From Burkholderia sp. WSM2230 (GTDB lineage Bacteria; Pseudomonadota; Gammaproteobacteria; Burkholderiales; Burkholderiaceae), in NCBI RefSeq assembly GCF_000472445.1, contig NZ_AXAJ01000003.1, forward strand, positions 124,159-188,158: DNA of 64,000 nucleotides. The letters are read 5' to 3'. This document shows positions 8,742 through 17,902 of this stretch, one piece after another. The notes below the pieces were generated by a model that saw only the letters and a program-made list of their open reading frames with translations, was not told where the DNA came from and ran no database searches. The position numbers and the translations under genes were made by a program. How positions within the stretch are numbered: position 1 is the first letter of the stretch; every line of letters begins with the position of its first letter.

Positions 8742-10181
8742 TCATCGCAGCGGTGTCACGCCATCGGCGACGCCTGCCGGCATGCAGATGTGCTTGATTT
8801 CCGTGAAGTCGGCGAGCGCATCGTAACCATGCAAACGCCCGAGCCCGCTCTGCCGGTAGCCGCCCGTCTCCGCTTCCGCGAACAGCTTGTTGTGATCGTT
8901 GATCCACACCGTCCCGTTGCGCAGCGCTCGCGCGGTGCGCCACGCCCGCGCGCCGTCGTGCGTCCACACGCTGGCGGACAGTCCGAAGACCGTATCGTTG
9001 GCCTTTTTAAACGCTTCCTGCTCGCTTTCGAAAACTTCGAGCGTGACGAACGGCCCGAAAATCTCGTCCTGACAGAAGAACGCTTTCGGATCGCTGTGTT
9101 CGACAAGCGTCGGCGACAGAAACGCATGGCCGGAGCCCGCGCCGCGCAGCAATACGCGGTCTGCCATGTCGCACGCGCGATTGATGGTGCGCTCGACGGC
9201 ATCGCGCGTCGAAGCGTCGATGAGCGCCCCAATATCCGTCGTTGGATCGATGCCCGGCCCGACCTTCAGCTTAGCCAGCGCCCCCGCAAGGTACTCGCGC
9301 ATTTGCGCGGCACGTGACGCATGAACCAGCACGCGGCGTGCGGCCGTACATTGCTGCCCCGAGATGATCGTCGCGGCTCGCGCGAGGCGCGGTGCGATGG
9401 TCGCGATATCGGCATCGTCAAATACCACGCAGCAGGACTTGCCGCCAAGTTCGAGCGACAGCTTCTTCATGCTGTCAGCCGCCGCGGCCATGATCTTCTT
9501 GCCTGTCGCCGTCGATCCCGTGAAGCTGACCACATCCACGCCGTGCGAATCGGCCAGCCGCTGGCTCACGGCGTGTCCTTGCTCGTTGACGAGATTCACC
9601 GCGCCCTTGGGCAGCGCCGTGTGCTCGAAGCAGCGCAGCATCGCGGCGGTCAGCAGCGATGTCTGTGCGGCGGGCTTCACGACCGCCGTGCAGCCCGCAG
9701 CGAGCGCGGGCGAAAGCGAGCGCACCAGCAGCACCGCCGGCGCGTTCCACGGCACGATGATCGCGGCGACGCCCGCGGCTTCGCGCAGCATCGCCGAAAT
9801 GGTGCCCGGCTCCGGCTCCAGCACATGACCGGCGATATGCCGCGCGAGGCCCGCGTAATAACGCACTTCGGAAATCGCGGCCGCTATCTCTGCGCGCGAC
9901 TGTGCAATCGCCTTGCCGTTCTCGCGTGTGAGCAGCGTCGCGAGCGTTTCGCGTTCGTTGTCGAGCGCCGCCGCCCAGCCGAGCAGCACGTCCTGACGCA
10001 GACGTGCGTCCTGCGCCCACGTAGTGCGGTCGAACACATGGCGCGCGGCCGCTATGGCGGTATCGGCCTCGGGCGCGCCGCCGTCGGCGAAGCGGCCGAT
10101 GGCCTCGCCTGTGGCGGGATCGATGCTGTCGAGGGTAGGCGTGCCTGTCCATTCGCCGGCAATCCAGTGCGATGCATTCAT
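8742..10181 (-). CDS. NAD(P)-dependent aldehyde dehydrogenase, likely furan aldehyde
   Basis: A 479-residue ALDH-superfamily enzyme that oxidises an aldehyde to its acid. Visible elements are IVPWNAPAVLL, the nucleotide-binding FTGSTATGKKI, the general-base Glu in SLELGGKSC, and the catalytic Cys near residue 276 in SGQQCTAARR. The C-terminal EEIFGPFVTLE-type segment reads QDEIFGPFVTLE. The start MNASHWIAGEW has AGGACC as its ribosome site, and its ATG overlaps the TGA of the upstream LysR gene (ATGA). Being co-transcribed with a regulator facing the hmf operon, it probably oxidises furfural or HMF-derived aldehydes. The exact substrate is inferred. Confidence 0.85.
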   Translation of the reverse strand: MNASHWIAGEWTGTPTLDSIDPATGEAIGRFADGGAPEADTAIAAARHVFDRTTWAQDARLRQDVLLGWAAALDNERETLATLLTRENGKAIAQSRAEIAAAISEVRYYAGLARHIAGHVLEPEPGTISAMLREAAGVAAIIVPWNAPAVLLVRSLSPALAAGCTAVVKPAAQTSLLTAAMLRCFEHTALPKGAVNLVNEQGHAVSQRLADSHGVDVVSFTGSTATGKKIMAAAADSMKKLSLELGGKSCCVVFDDADIATIAPRLARAATIISGQQCTAARRVLVHASRAAQMREYLAGALAKLKVGPGIDPTTDIGALIDASTRDAVERTINRACDMADRVLLRGAGSGHAFLSPTLVEHSDPKAFFCQDEIFGPFVTLEVFESEQEAFKKANDTVFGLSASVWTHDGARAWRTARALRNGTVWINDHNKLFAEAETGGYRQSGLGRLHGYDALADFTEIKHICMPAGVADGVTPLR

Positions 10182-11119
10182 GTGGAGCGGTCCTTTAAAG
10201 AATGGGATGGTTCGTTCGACGAAATATTCGACGCTTGATGTAGCTCGTCGCCGATGATGGCGATCAGCGCTTCGGCCGCGGCGCTCAACGGCCTTCGCGG
10301 ATGGCTCACACAGACGATATGCCGCACGATGCGCGGCGCGAGAATCGGGCACGCGCGCAAAGTGCCATGCCGCGCCGCGCGCTCGACCACGATGCGCGGC
10401 AGGATCGTCGCAAAACGCGTGTTTTCGACAAGCTTCAGGATGGTCGAGAGGACGTCGATTTCAAAGCGCGGCGCGAGCAGCACGTCTTCATGCTGCGCAG
10501 CACTGTCGAGCACGCCGCGCAGGCCATGGCGCTTGGTCGGCAGCACCAGTTCAAGCTCGGGCAGCTGCGCGAGTTCAATGGCGTGCGGCAGATCGGGGCC
10601 GTGCGCGGCGCTGGTTGCGAGCACCATCTCTTCGTCGAGCAGCGCGCGGGAGTCGAGCGACAGACGCGCACGCGGCTTGTTGATGATCGCCGCATCCAGC
10701 TGACCGCCCGCCACCCAGTCGATGAAAGTTGCGCTGTAGCCGTCGGCGACCGTGACTTCGACATCGGGATATTGCGCATGAAAGCGCGAGAGTGAATCCG
10801 CGAGCACGCTTTCCGTGACGGACGCAATCAGCCCGATGTTGACGTGTCCCGTCACGACTTCGTCGCGCTGAACGAGTTGCTGCCGCGCGTGTGCGAGGTC
10901 GCGCGTGATCGGCAGAAACAGGCGGTACATCAGCCGCCCGGCCGCGGTCGGCGCCATGCCGTGCGCGCCGCGCTCAAAGAGCTGCTGATTCAATTCGTCC
11001 TCGAGCTTCGCGATCTGCATGCTGAGCGCGGGCTGCACGATATTCAGGCGCTTTGCCGCCCGCGTCACCGAGCCGTCCTCGAACAGCGCGATGAAGTACT
11101 GGATTTGCTTGAGGTCCAT
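10178..11119 (-). CDS. LysR-family regulator 1 of the furan cluster
   Basis: The 313-residue protein starts MDLKQIQYFIALFEDGSVTR and carries a winged helix-turn-helix in residues 1-60 and a LysR substrate-binding domain in the rest. The ATG at 11119 is preceded by AAAGGG and matches the family start; longer frames add unrelated residues. It is divergent from the decarboxylase gene that begins the hmf operon, the standard LysR arrangement, so it should activate that operon in response to a furan acid or its CoA ester. It is a close paralogue of the LysR at 24329. It is co-transcribed with the aldehyde dehydrogenase. Confidence 0.88.
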   Translation of the reverse strand: MDLKQIQYFIALFEDGSVTRAAKRLNIVQPALSMQIAKLEDELNQQLFERGAHGMAPTAAGRLMYRLFLPITRDLAHARQQLVQRDEVVTGHVNIGLIASVTESVLADSLSRFHAQYPDVEVTVADGYSATFIDWVAGGQLDAAIINKPRARLSLDSRALLDEEMVLATSAAHGPDLPHAIELAQLPELELVLPTKRHGLRGVLDSAAQHEDVLLAPRFEIDVLSTILKLVENTRFATILPRIVVERAARHGTLRACPILAPRIVRHIVCVSHPRRPLSAAAEALIAIIGDELHQASNISSNEPSHSLKDRST

Positions 11120-11397
11120 CTCGCCCTTTTTCGTATCAGCAGCACTAATAGCTGCCCACAGCGATATCACGGTCGACGCTGCGTGCCTGTTGCGCGCCGT
11201 TGCCGCGTACGGCCGCCCATGCACGCTGCGAGACCGGTCTATTGATACGCAACTATCAGAAAGCTGTCATTGGGGCTAACACCGATATAAGAGCGAATGA
11301 TCTGCCGCATCAAAAAACGGTATTAGAAGTTATGGCGCGATCTCGTTACGCTTCAGCCATCGCTCGCTACCGCGTCACTTAGCGAGGCACAGCAAAG
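11120..11397. promoter_or_regulatory. divergent LysR/hmf promoter region
   Basis: This 278-base stretch separates the LysR gene from the hmf operon and is more AT-rich towards the operon side. It contains TCATT and AATGA arms flanking a region that includes CTAACACCGATATAAGAG. It should hold LysR binding sites of the T-N11-A kind and the operon promoter, but I could not pin down one site with confidence. Confidence 0.45.
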
Positions 11398-11409
11398 ATG
11401 GAGACGTCG

Positions 11410-12903
11410 ATGAATATTCGCGATGCCGCAAAGCACGGCATTTCCTCATTGTCGTGGGCCCCTGAAAGCCCGGACGCAGGCTCGCTCTCACTGCGCGACT
11501 GGCTCGCGCATCTCGCGAAGACGGGACGCCTCGCGACCATCGAGAAGCCGGTTGCGCTCGAACACGAACTCGCAGCTGTCGCGAAGCGACTCGACGGCAC
11601 GCAGGCGGCGTTTTTCACGCGCCCCGGCGGCCATGCGGTTCCTGTCGTGAGCGGATTCATGTCGAAGCGGGGCTGGATTGCGGAAGCGATGGGCGTCGAC
11701 GAAGCCGCTTTGCTCGCACGTTTTTCCGCCGCTGCCGCCGAGCCGCTAGCGTCGAAACTCGTTGCGCGCGAGGACGCGCCGTGCCAGCAAGTGGTACATA
11801 CGAGCGGAATCGATTTGCACGCGCTTCTGCCTATTCCCACGCACAGCGAGCATGACAACGGCCCATACATCACCGCGGGTCTCGTGATTGCGCGCAACCC
11901 GCGCACCGGCGTGCAGAACGTGTCGATCAACCGCATACAGGTGCATGGTCGCGATCGCATGGCGATTCTGCTGCTGCCGCGCCATCTGTACGCGTTCCAG
12001 CGCAGCGCCGAGGAAGCGGGCGATGCGCTCGACGTGGCCGTCGCGATTGGCGTCGATCCGCTGACGATGCTCGCCTCGCAAGCGATCACACCGATCGACA
12101 ACGACGAGCTCGAAATCGCCGGCGCGCTGCACGGCGCGCCGCTGCCGGTCGCGCAATGCGTGACGAGCGGTGTGCATGTGCCCGCGTTCGCGGAGATCGT
12201 CATAGAAGGGCGCATTTTGCCGAACGTGCGCGAGCCGGAAGGTCCGTTCGGCGAGTTCCCGAAGTACTACAGCGCGAAAGAAGCCCGCGAAGTGATAGAA
12301 GTTACGGCGGTGACGCATCGGCGCAACCCGATTTTTCATACGATCGTGCCGGCCGAAATGGAGCATCTGCTGCTCGGAGCGATTCCGCGCGAAGCGACGC
12401 TCCTTGCGCATCTGCAGCGTAGCCATCCGGCGGTGAACGACGTGCATCTGTCGGTGGGCGGCGTGTGCCGCTATCACCTGTGGGTGCAGTTCGACAAGAA
12501 ACGCGAAGGCGAAGCGAAGAACGTGATTCTGTGCGCGTTCGGCGCGCACTACGACATCAAGCAGGTCGTCGTGGTGGACATGGACGTGAACGTGCACGAT
12601 CCAGCGGAAATCGAATGGGCGATCGCGACGCGCTTCCAGGCCGACCGCGATCTGGTCGTCATCGCGGGCGCGCAAGGCTCGCCGCTCGATCCCTCGACCA
12701 CGGTCGGCCAACCGGACGACGCCCCCCCGCATCTGCAAGGCGTCAGCGCGAAGATGGGACTCGACGCGACGCGCCCGGTCGTCTATCCAGCGCATGTGTT
12801 CACACGCGTGCGCATCCCGGGTCAGGACACGGCAAATCTGACCGCGCTCGTTGCCGCTGACAACAGCGCGCTCGACGCCTACCTGGCGCGCGATCATGGC
12901 TGA
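11410..12903 (+). CDS. hmfF: 2,5-furandicarboxylate decarboxylase, UbiD family
   Basis: This roughly 497-residue enzyme belongs to the prenylated-FMN-dependent UbiD decarboxylases. The catalytic signature EPEGPFGEFP places acidic residues at about 275, 277 and 282, and the cofactor-binding NVSINRIQVHGRDRM region is present. In this context it should remove one carboxylate from 2,5-furandicarboxylic acid to give 2-furoic acid, using prFMN made by the adjacent UbiX-type protein. Two ATG codons are possible. The second (MNIRDA) has GGAG six bases upstream; starting at 11398 would add METS. The end overlaps the next gene by eight bases. A role in ubiquinone synthesis is unlikely given the neighbours. 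Confidence 0.85.
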   Translation: MNIRDAAKHGISSLSWAPESPDAGSLSLRDWLAHLAKTGRLATIEKPVALEHELAAVAKRLDGTQAAFFTRPGGHAVPVVSGFMSKRGWIAEAMGVDEAALLARFSAAAAEPLASKLVAREDAPCQQVVHTSGIDLHALLPIPTHSEHDNGPYITAGLVIARNPRTGVQNVSINRIQVHGRDRMAILLLPRHLYAFQRSAEEAGDALDVAVAIGVDPLTMLASQAITPIDNDELEIAGALHGAPLPVAQCVTSGVHVPAFAEIVIEGRILPNVREPEGPFGEFPKYYSAKEAREVIEVTAVTHRRNPIFHTIVPAEMEHLLLGAIPREATLLAHLQRSHPAVNDVHLSVGGVCRYHLWVQFDKKREGEAKNVILCAFGAHYDIKQVVVVDMDVNVHDPAEIEWAIATRFQADRDLVVIAGAQGSPLDPSTTVGQPDDAPPHLQGVSAKMGLDATRPVVYPAHVFTRVRIPGQDTANLTALVAADNSALDAYLARDHG

Positions 12904-13519
12904 GCGGAACAAGCGCATCGTCGTGGGCATATCGGGCGCAAGCGGCGCGGTCATCGGCGTGCGGCTCCTCGCTGCGCTGCGGCGCCTCGGCACACACGAG
13001 ACGCATCTGATCGTGTCTGCGTCGGGTGCGGTGACGGCGGCGCAGGAGCTCGGCATCGCGCGCGGCGACGTCGATCGACTCGCGGACGTCGTGCATAACG
13101 TGCGTGATATCGGCGCGGCTGTGGCGAGCGGTTCGTTCCTCAGCGAAGGCATGGTGATTGCGCCGTGTTCGATGAAAACACTCGCCGGTGTCGCGAACGG
13201 CTTTGCGGACAATCTGCTGACCCGCGCCGCCGACGTGATGCTCAAGGAGCGCCGCCGCCTCGTGCTGGTCGCGCGCGAGACGCCGCTCAATCTCGCGCAT
13301 CTGCGCAACATGACGCTGGCGACCGAAATGGGCGCCATCGTCATGCCGCCGGTGCCGGCGTTCTATGCGCATCCAAAGACCATCGACGATGTCGTCGATC
13401 ACACAGTCGGGCGCATTCTGGATCTGTTCGGTATGGAGCACGGCGAGATTGCGCGTCGCTGGAGCGGTCTCGCCGTCGAATTCGGCGGCCGCGGTGAAGA
13501 TCAAGGAGTGACGCCATGA
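12896..13519 (+). CDS. hmfG: UbiX-family flavin prenyltransferase of the furandicarboxylate decarboxylase
   Basis: A 207-residue flavin prenyltransferase that would convert FMN and dimethylallyl phosphate into prenylated FMN for the upstream UbiD enzyme. Motifs include the FMN-binding GISGASGAVIGVRLL, APCSMKTLAGVANGFADNLL, and LVARETPLNLAHLRNM. The start MAERNKR is inside the 3' end of the UbiD gene, and the stop overlaps the next ATG (ATGA), with AAGGAGTG ahead of it. The gene is therefore tightly coupled on both sides. Confidence 0.85.
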   Translation: MAERNKRIVVGISGASGAVIGVRLLAALRRLGTHETHLIVSASGAVTAAQELGIARGDVDRLADVVHNVRDIGAAVASGSFLSEGMVIAPCSMKTLAGVANGFADNLLTRAADVMLKERRRLVLVARETPLNLAHLRNMTLATEMGAIVMPPVPAFYAHPKTIDDVVDHTVGRILDLFGMEHGEIARRWSGLAVEFGGRGEDQGVTP

Positions 13520-16500
13520 ACCAGCGCGAAAGCGGATTTGCGGATCTCAACGCGCGCGTGGCCGACGGCGATGCCGCTACGCCGCAGCCCTACGTTGGCC
13601 GGCCCATGCAGCGCCTCGAAGACCCCGCGATTCTCACGGGCCGCGGCCGCTACAGCGACGATATCGCCGTGAAGCCAGGCACGCTGCACGCAGCGATTCT
13701 GCGCTCGCCACATGCGCATGCGGAACTCGTGTCCATCGATACGGACGCAGCATCGAAGCTGCACGGCGTGCGCGGCGTGCTCACGCGCGACGATTTACCC
13801 GCGTGGTCGCGACCGTTCGTCGTCGGCGTGAAGTCACCCATGGAGCAGTGGGCGCTCGCGATGGACCGCGTGCGCTACGTCGGCGAGCCGGTCGCGGTCG
13901 TAATGGCGGAATCGCGCGCGCTAGCGGAAGACGCGCTCGAACTCATCAAGGTCGAATACGCGATGCTCGATCCGGTCACGTCCATCGAACAGTCTGTGCG
14001 AGACGATGCGCCGGTGTTGCACGAGCGCGTCGGCAGCAACGTAATCAGCGATCGGCATTTCCGTTATGGCGAACCGGAAGACGCGTTCGAAAACGCGCCG
14101 CATCGCGTGAAGCTCGTCGCGCACTATCCGCGCAATACGTGCGCGCCGATCGAATGCGGCGTGGTGATCGCCGAGTATCTGTCGGGCGACGAAGGCTATG
14201 ACGTCACCTCCAATTTCATGGGACCGTTCTCGCTGCATGCCGTCATGGCGATGGCGCTCAACGTTCCCGCGAACCGTCTGCGTCATAAGGCCCCGCGCGA
14301 TTCCGGCGGCAGCTTCGGCGTCAAGCAGGCGGTGTTTCCCTACGTCGTGCTGATGTGCCTCGCGTCGCGCAAGGCCGGCGCGCCGGTGAAGTGGGTCGAG
14401 GACCGGCTGGAACACCTGAGCGCGGCGACTTCGGCGACCGCGCGTCTTTCGACCATCGAAGCGGCCGTTGAAAGCGATGGCCGCATCGTCGCGCTTTCCT
14501 ATGACCAACTCGAAGACGTCGGCGGCTACGTGCGCGCGCCCGAACCCGCGACCTTCTACCGGATGCACGGCTGCCTGACGGGCGCATATGCCATTGCTAA
14601 TCTCGTCGTGCGCAACCGCGTCGTGCTGACGAACAAGACGCCGACCGGACTCGTACGCGGCTTCGGCGGACCGCAGGTCTACTTCGCGCTGGAACGGCTC
14701 ATTCAGCGTATCGCCGTCGAACTGAATCTCGATGTGCTCGATGTATACCGCCGCAACTTTGTTCCCGCCGATGCCTTTCCGTATCGCGCGACGGCGGGCG
14801 CGCTGCTCGACTCCGGCAACTATCAGGAAGCGCTGCGCCGCGCGATGATCGAAGGCGGCTACGACGAACTCGTCGCGCGGCGCGATGCGGCCCGCAAGGC
14901 TGGGCGTCTTTATGGCATCGGCTTCGCGGCGATCGTGGAGCCGTCGGTTTCGAACATGGGATACATCACGACTGTGATGCCGCCCGACGCCCGCAAGAAA
15001 GCCGGGCCGAAGAACGGCGCGATCGCCAGCGCGACAGTGAGCGTCGATCTGCTCGGCGGCGTGGTCGTCACCATCGCGTCGACGCCGGCGGGCCAGGGCC
15101 ACATGACGGTGTGCGCGCAGGTCGTCGCAGATGTGCTCGGGCTCGACCCGAAGGACATCGTCGTCAACGTCGAATTCGATACGCACAAGGATGCGTGGTC
15201 CGTCGCGGCGGGAAATTATTCGAGCCGATTCGCGGGCGCGGTGGCCGGCACGGTGCATCTGGCCGCGACCCGCGTGCGCGACAAGCTCGCACGCATTCTC
15301 GCGAAGCAGTTCGGATGCGCGCCCGGCGACGTGCGCTTCGAAGGCGCGCGCGTTTTTCCGAACGGAGCCGAAGACCGCGCGTTGCCGTTCGCGCGCGCCG
15401 CGAGCAATGCGCCGCACTGGGCGCCCGCGCTGTTACCGGAAGGCGAGGAGCCGGGTCTGCGCGAGAGCGTTTTCTGGTCGCCGCCGCACATGGACGCTCC
15501 CGACGAGCAGGATCGCATCAACACGTCGGCGGCGTATGGCTTCGCGTTCGACATGTGCGCCGTCGAAGTAGATCGCGTGACGGGGCGCGTGCGCATCGAC
15601 CGTTACGTGACGACGCACGACGCCGGCACGCTGCTCAATCCCGCACTTGCCGATGGCCAGATTCGCGGCGCGTTCGCCCAAGGCGTCGGCGCGGCGCTGA
15701 TGGAAGAGTTCCGCTACGGCGCGGACGGCAGCTTCCAGTCCGGCACGCTCGCCGACTATCTGATGCCGACGACCTGCGAAGTGCCCGATCCGGTAATCGT
15801 GCATCTGGAGACGCCGTCGCCCTTCACACCGCTCGGCGCGAAAGGGCTTGGCGAAGGCAACAACATGAGCACGCCGCCGTGCATCGCGAATGCGGTGGCC
15901 GATGCCCTCGGCGTCGACGATATTCGCCTGCCGCTCACGCCGCCCAAAGTGATGGCGCTGATCGGCATCGACGATCCCGAACCGTCGCGGCCCGAACTGC
16001 GCGAAGCACCGGCTGCGAAGCCGGCGGCGCCGGGCGGCAAGGCGCTGACGGCGCGCGGCACGGTCGATCTGCCCGCGACGCCCGAGGCAGTCTTCGGCGT
16101 GCTGCTCAACCCCAAGGCGCTCGCGAAGGTGATCCCCGGCTGCCATGCGCTCGAGGAGACCGCGCGGAACCAGTATCGCGCGGACGTGACGGTGGGCGTC
16201 GGCATGATCAAGGCGCGTTTCGAGGCGCGCATCGGCTTGTCGGAGATCGACGCGCCGCGCCGGCTGCGGCTCGCGGGTGCGGGCATTTCGCCGCTCGGCA
16301 GCGCGCGCGGCAACGGTCTCGTCGAACTGACGCCACAGGGAACCGGCACGCGCCTCACTTACGACTATGAGGCGCAGGTGTCTGGCAAGGTGGCGGCAGT
16401 GGGCGGACGCATGCTCGAAGGCGCGGCAAAGGTCGTGTTGAAGCAATTGTTCGAATCGCTCGGACGGCAGGCGGCGGGCCAGCCCGTTCAAGAGCGAAAG

Positions 16501-16545
16501 TCGTGGATCGCCCGGCTTCCCGGCCGTTTCTGGAGGCAAACATGA
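13516..16545 (+). CDS. hmfA: furoyl-CoA dehydrogenase, molybdopterin large subunit fused to a CoxG-like domain
   Basis: Residues 25 to about 830 form a xanthine-dehydrogenase-family molybdenum subunit (MQRLEDPAILTGRGRYSDDI at the front, LVRGFGGPQVYFALE, AGQGHMTVCAQVVADVLG). The catalytic Glu is at about 780 in GAKGLGEGNN. It lacks the CoxL VAYRCSFR loop, so this is not a CO dehydrogenase. It should hydroxylate 2-furoyl-CoA at C5 with the FAD and 2Fe-2S subunits encoded next. From about residue 843 to the end a separate SRPBCC/CoxG-like domain is attached (TARGTVDLPATPEAVFGVLL, AKVIPGCHALE). Stand-alone CoxG proteins act in the maturation of such enzymes. The total of 1009 residues is about 200 longer than a plain large subunit. 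Confidence 0.85.
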   Translation: MNQRESGFADLNARVADGDAATPQPYVGRPMQRLEDPAILTGRGRYSDDIAVKPGTLHAAILRSPHAHAELVSIDTDAASKLHGVRGVLTRDDLPAWSRPFVVGVKSPMEQWALAMDRVRYVGEPVAVVMAESRALAEDALELIKVEYAMLDPVTSIEQSVRDDAPVLHERVGSNVISDRHFRYGEPEDAFENAPHRVKLVAHYPRNTCAPIECGVVIAEYLSGDEGYDVTSNFMGPFSLHAVMAMALNVPANRLRHKAPRDSGGSFGVKQAVFPYVVLMCLASRKAGAPVKWVEDRLEHLSAATSATARLSTIEAAVESDGRIVALSYDQLEDVGGYVRAPEPATFYRMHGCLTGAYAIANLVVRNRVVLTNKTPTGLVRGFGGPQVYFALERLIQRIAVELNLDVLDVYRRNFVPADAFPYRATAGALLDSGNYQEALRRAMIEGGYDELVARRDAARKAGRLYGIGFAAIVEPSVSNMGYITTVMPPDARKKAGPKNGAIASATVSVDLLGGVVVTIASTPAGQGHMTVCAQVVADVLGLDPKDIVVNVEFDTHKDAWSVAAGNYSSRFAGAVAGTVHLAATRVRDKLARILAKQFGCAPGDVRFEGARVFPNGAEDRALPFARAASNAPHWAPALLPEGEEPGLRESVFWSPPHMDAPDEQDRINTSAAYGFAFDMCAVEVDRVTGRVRIDRYVTTHDAGTLLNPALADGQIRGAFAQGVGAALMEEFRYGADGSFQSGTLADYLMPTTCEVPDPVIVHLETPSPFTPLGAKGLGEGNNMSTPPCIANAVADALGVDDIRLPLTPPKVMALIGIDDPEPSRPELREAPAAKPAAPGGKALTARGTVDLPATPEAVFGVLLNPKALAKVIPGCHALEETARNQYRADVTVGVGMIKARFEARIGLSEIDAPRRLRLAGAGISPLGSARGNGLVELTPQGTGTRLTYDYEAQVSGKVAAVGGRMLEGAAKVVLKQLFESLGRQAAGQPVQERKSWIARLPGRFWRQT

Positions 16546-17363
16546 AGCCCGCTCCGTTCGATTACTTGCGCGCGATGACGACGCAAGACGCACTCGACGC
16601 CCTCGCGCAAACCGGCGACGACGCGCGCGTGCTGGCAGGCGGTCAATCGCTGATGGCGGTGCTCAACATGCGGCTCGCGCAGCCGCGCGTGCTGGTCGAT
16701 ATCTCGCGCACGGCCGAACTCGACGCCGTGCGCGTGGATGACAAAGCGGGCCAGCTTGTCGTGAGCGCGGCGGCGACGCAGGGCAGCGTTGAATGGCGTT
16801 CCACGCTGCGCGACGAAGTGCCGATGCTCGCGATGGCGTTCCCGCATATCTCGCATTTTCAGATCCGCAATCGCGGGACGGTGTGTGGCTCCGTCGCGCA
16901 TGCGGACCCGAGCGCAGAACTGCCGCTCGTGCTGGCCGCGCTCGGCGGCGACGTGATGCTGCGCTCGAAAAAGAAGCGCCGCACGCTCGTCGCGCAGGAC
17001 TTTTTTCAAGGAATGCTGATGACCGCACGCGAGCCGGACGAACTCGTGGAAGCGGTGCGCTTTCCGCTCAGGAAGCCCGGCGAGCGCTATGCGTTCACCG
17101 AGTTCTCGGTGCGGCACGGCGATTTCGCGATCGTTGCGTGCGCGGCGGTGGTGACCCAGGAGTCGATCCGTATCGCGGTCGGCGGCGTCGCGGACCGGCC
17201 GGTGGCGGAAAGCTGGCCGCGTCTGACAGGCGACGATCTGCGCGGCGCATTGAACGACCTCAGCTGGAAACTGAACGCCCAGGACGACGCGCACATCAGC
17301 GCGAAATATCGACGCAATCTCGTCCGGCAACTGGGATGGCGCGTGATAGAGGAGGCTACGTGA
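16542..17363 (+). CDS. hmfB: furoyl-CoA dehydrogenase, FAD-binding medium subunit
   Basis: This 273-residue protein is the FAD subunit (CoxM type) of the molybdenum hydroxylase. It shows the FAD-binding loops LAGGQSLMAVLNMRLAQP and IRNRGTVCGSVAHADPSAELP, and the C-terminal CO dehydrogenase flavoprotein domain. It passes electrons from the 2Fe-2S subunit to an acceptor. The start overlaps the large-subunit stop (ATGA) and has TGGAGG upstream. The end overlaps the GTG start of the next subunit. Confidence 0.88.
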   Translation: MKPAPFDYLRAMTTQDALDALAQTGDDARVLAGGQSLMAVLNMRLAQPRVLVDISRTAELDAVRVDDKAGQLVVSAAATQGSVEWRSTLRDEVPMLAMAFPHISHFQIRNRGTVCGSVAHADPSAELPLVLAALGGDVMLRSKKKRRTLVAQDFFQGMLMTAREPDELVEAVRFPLRKPGERYAFTEFSVRHGDFAIVACAAVVTQESIRIAVGGVADRPVAESWPRLTGDDLRGALNDLSWKLNAQDDAHISAKYRRNLVRQLGWRVIEEAT

Positions 17364-17902
17364 GCAGCAACATATCGGAGAACATCATGCGGCAGGGGGA
17401 GCAGCGGCGCATCACGCTGACGCTCAACGGCCGCGAACGCAGCGGCCATTGCGAGCTGCGCGAACTGCTGTCGGATTTCATCCGTCACGAACTGGGCGCG
17501 ACCGGCACGCATGTCGGCTGCGAGCATGGCGTGTGCGGCGCATGCACGGTGCAGGTGGATGGCGTCGCGGCGCGCTCATGCCTGATGCTCGCGGTGCAGG
17601 CCGAGGGGCGGCGCATCGACACAGTGGAAGGTCTTGCGCCCGAGCAGACGCTCGGCGATTTGCAGCAGGCGTTCCAGCGCCATCACGCGCTGCAATGCGG
17701 CTTTTGCACGGCGGGCATTCTGATGTCGTGCGCGGACTATCTGCAACGCGTGCCGAACCCGACCGAGGAACAGGTGCGCGACATGCTGTCGGGCCATATC
17801 TGCCGCTGTACCGGCTACACGCCGATCGTCACGGCCGTGCTCGATGTCGCAGCGCGTCGTCAGGCCGAGGCTCGCGGCGAGAAGGAGGCCGGACATGCTT
17901 GA
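17360..17902 (+). CDS. hmfC: furoyl-CoA dehydrogenase, 2Fe-2S small subunit
   Basis: The 180-residue protein carries two 2Fe-2S clusters: a plant-type cluster with Cys54, Cys59, Cys62 and Cys74 (GCEHGVCGACTV), and a C-terminal one with Cys113, Cys116, Cys148 and Cys150 (QCGFCTAG and HICRCTGY). It carries electrons between the Mo cofactor and FAD. I choose the GTG start because it has GGAGG at ideal spacing and overlaps the previous stop as GTGA; the first internal ATG would give a protein beginning at residue 10. The stop overlaps the next gene by eight bases. Confidence 0.88.
   Translation: MSSNISENIMRQGEQRRITLTLNGRERSGHCELRELLSDFIRHELGATGTHVGCEHGVCGACTVQVDGVAARSCLMLAVQAEGRRIDTVEGLAPEQTLGDLQQAFQRHHALQCGFCTAGILMSCADYLQRVPNPTEEQVRDMLSGHICRCTGYTPIVTAVLDVAARRQAEARGEKEAGHA

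Noticed and set aside
11410..13519. UbiD/UbiX pair as ubiquinone biosynthesis genes
   Set aside because: They lie at the head of the furan operon with overlapping genes; a housekeeping role does not explain the context.
13921..15417. Long frame antisense to the Mo large subunit
   Set aside because: No domain, no ribosome site, and biased composition; the sense strand is a clear enzyme.
11410..17902. Possibility that the Mo enzyme and CoxG domain are a CO dehydrogenase
   Set aside because: The large subunit lacks the CoxL active-site loop, and the neighbours are CoA ligase, hydrolase, UbiD and HmfH genes.
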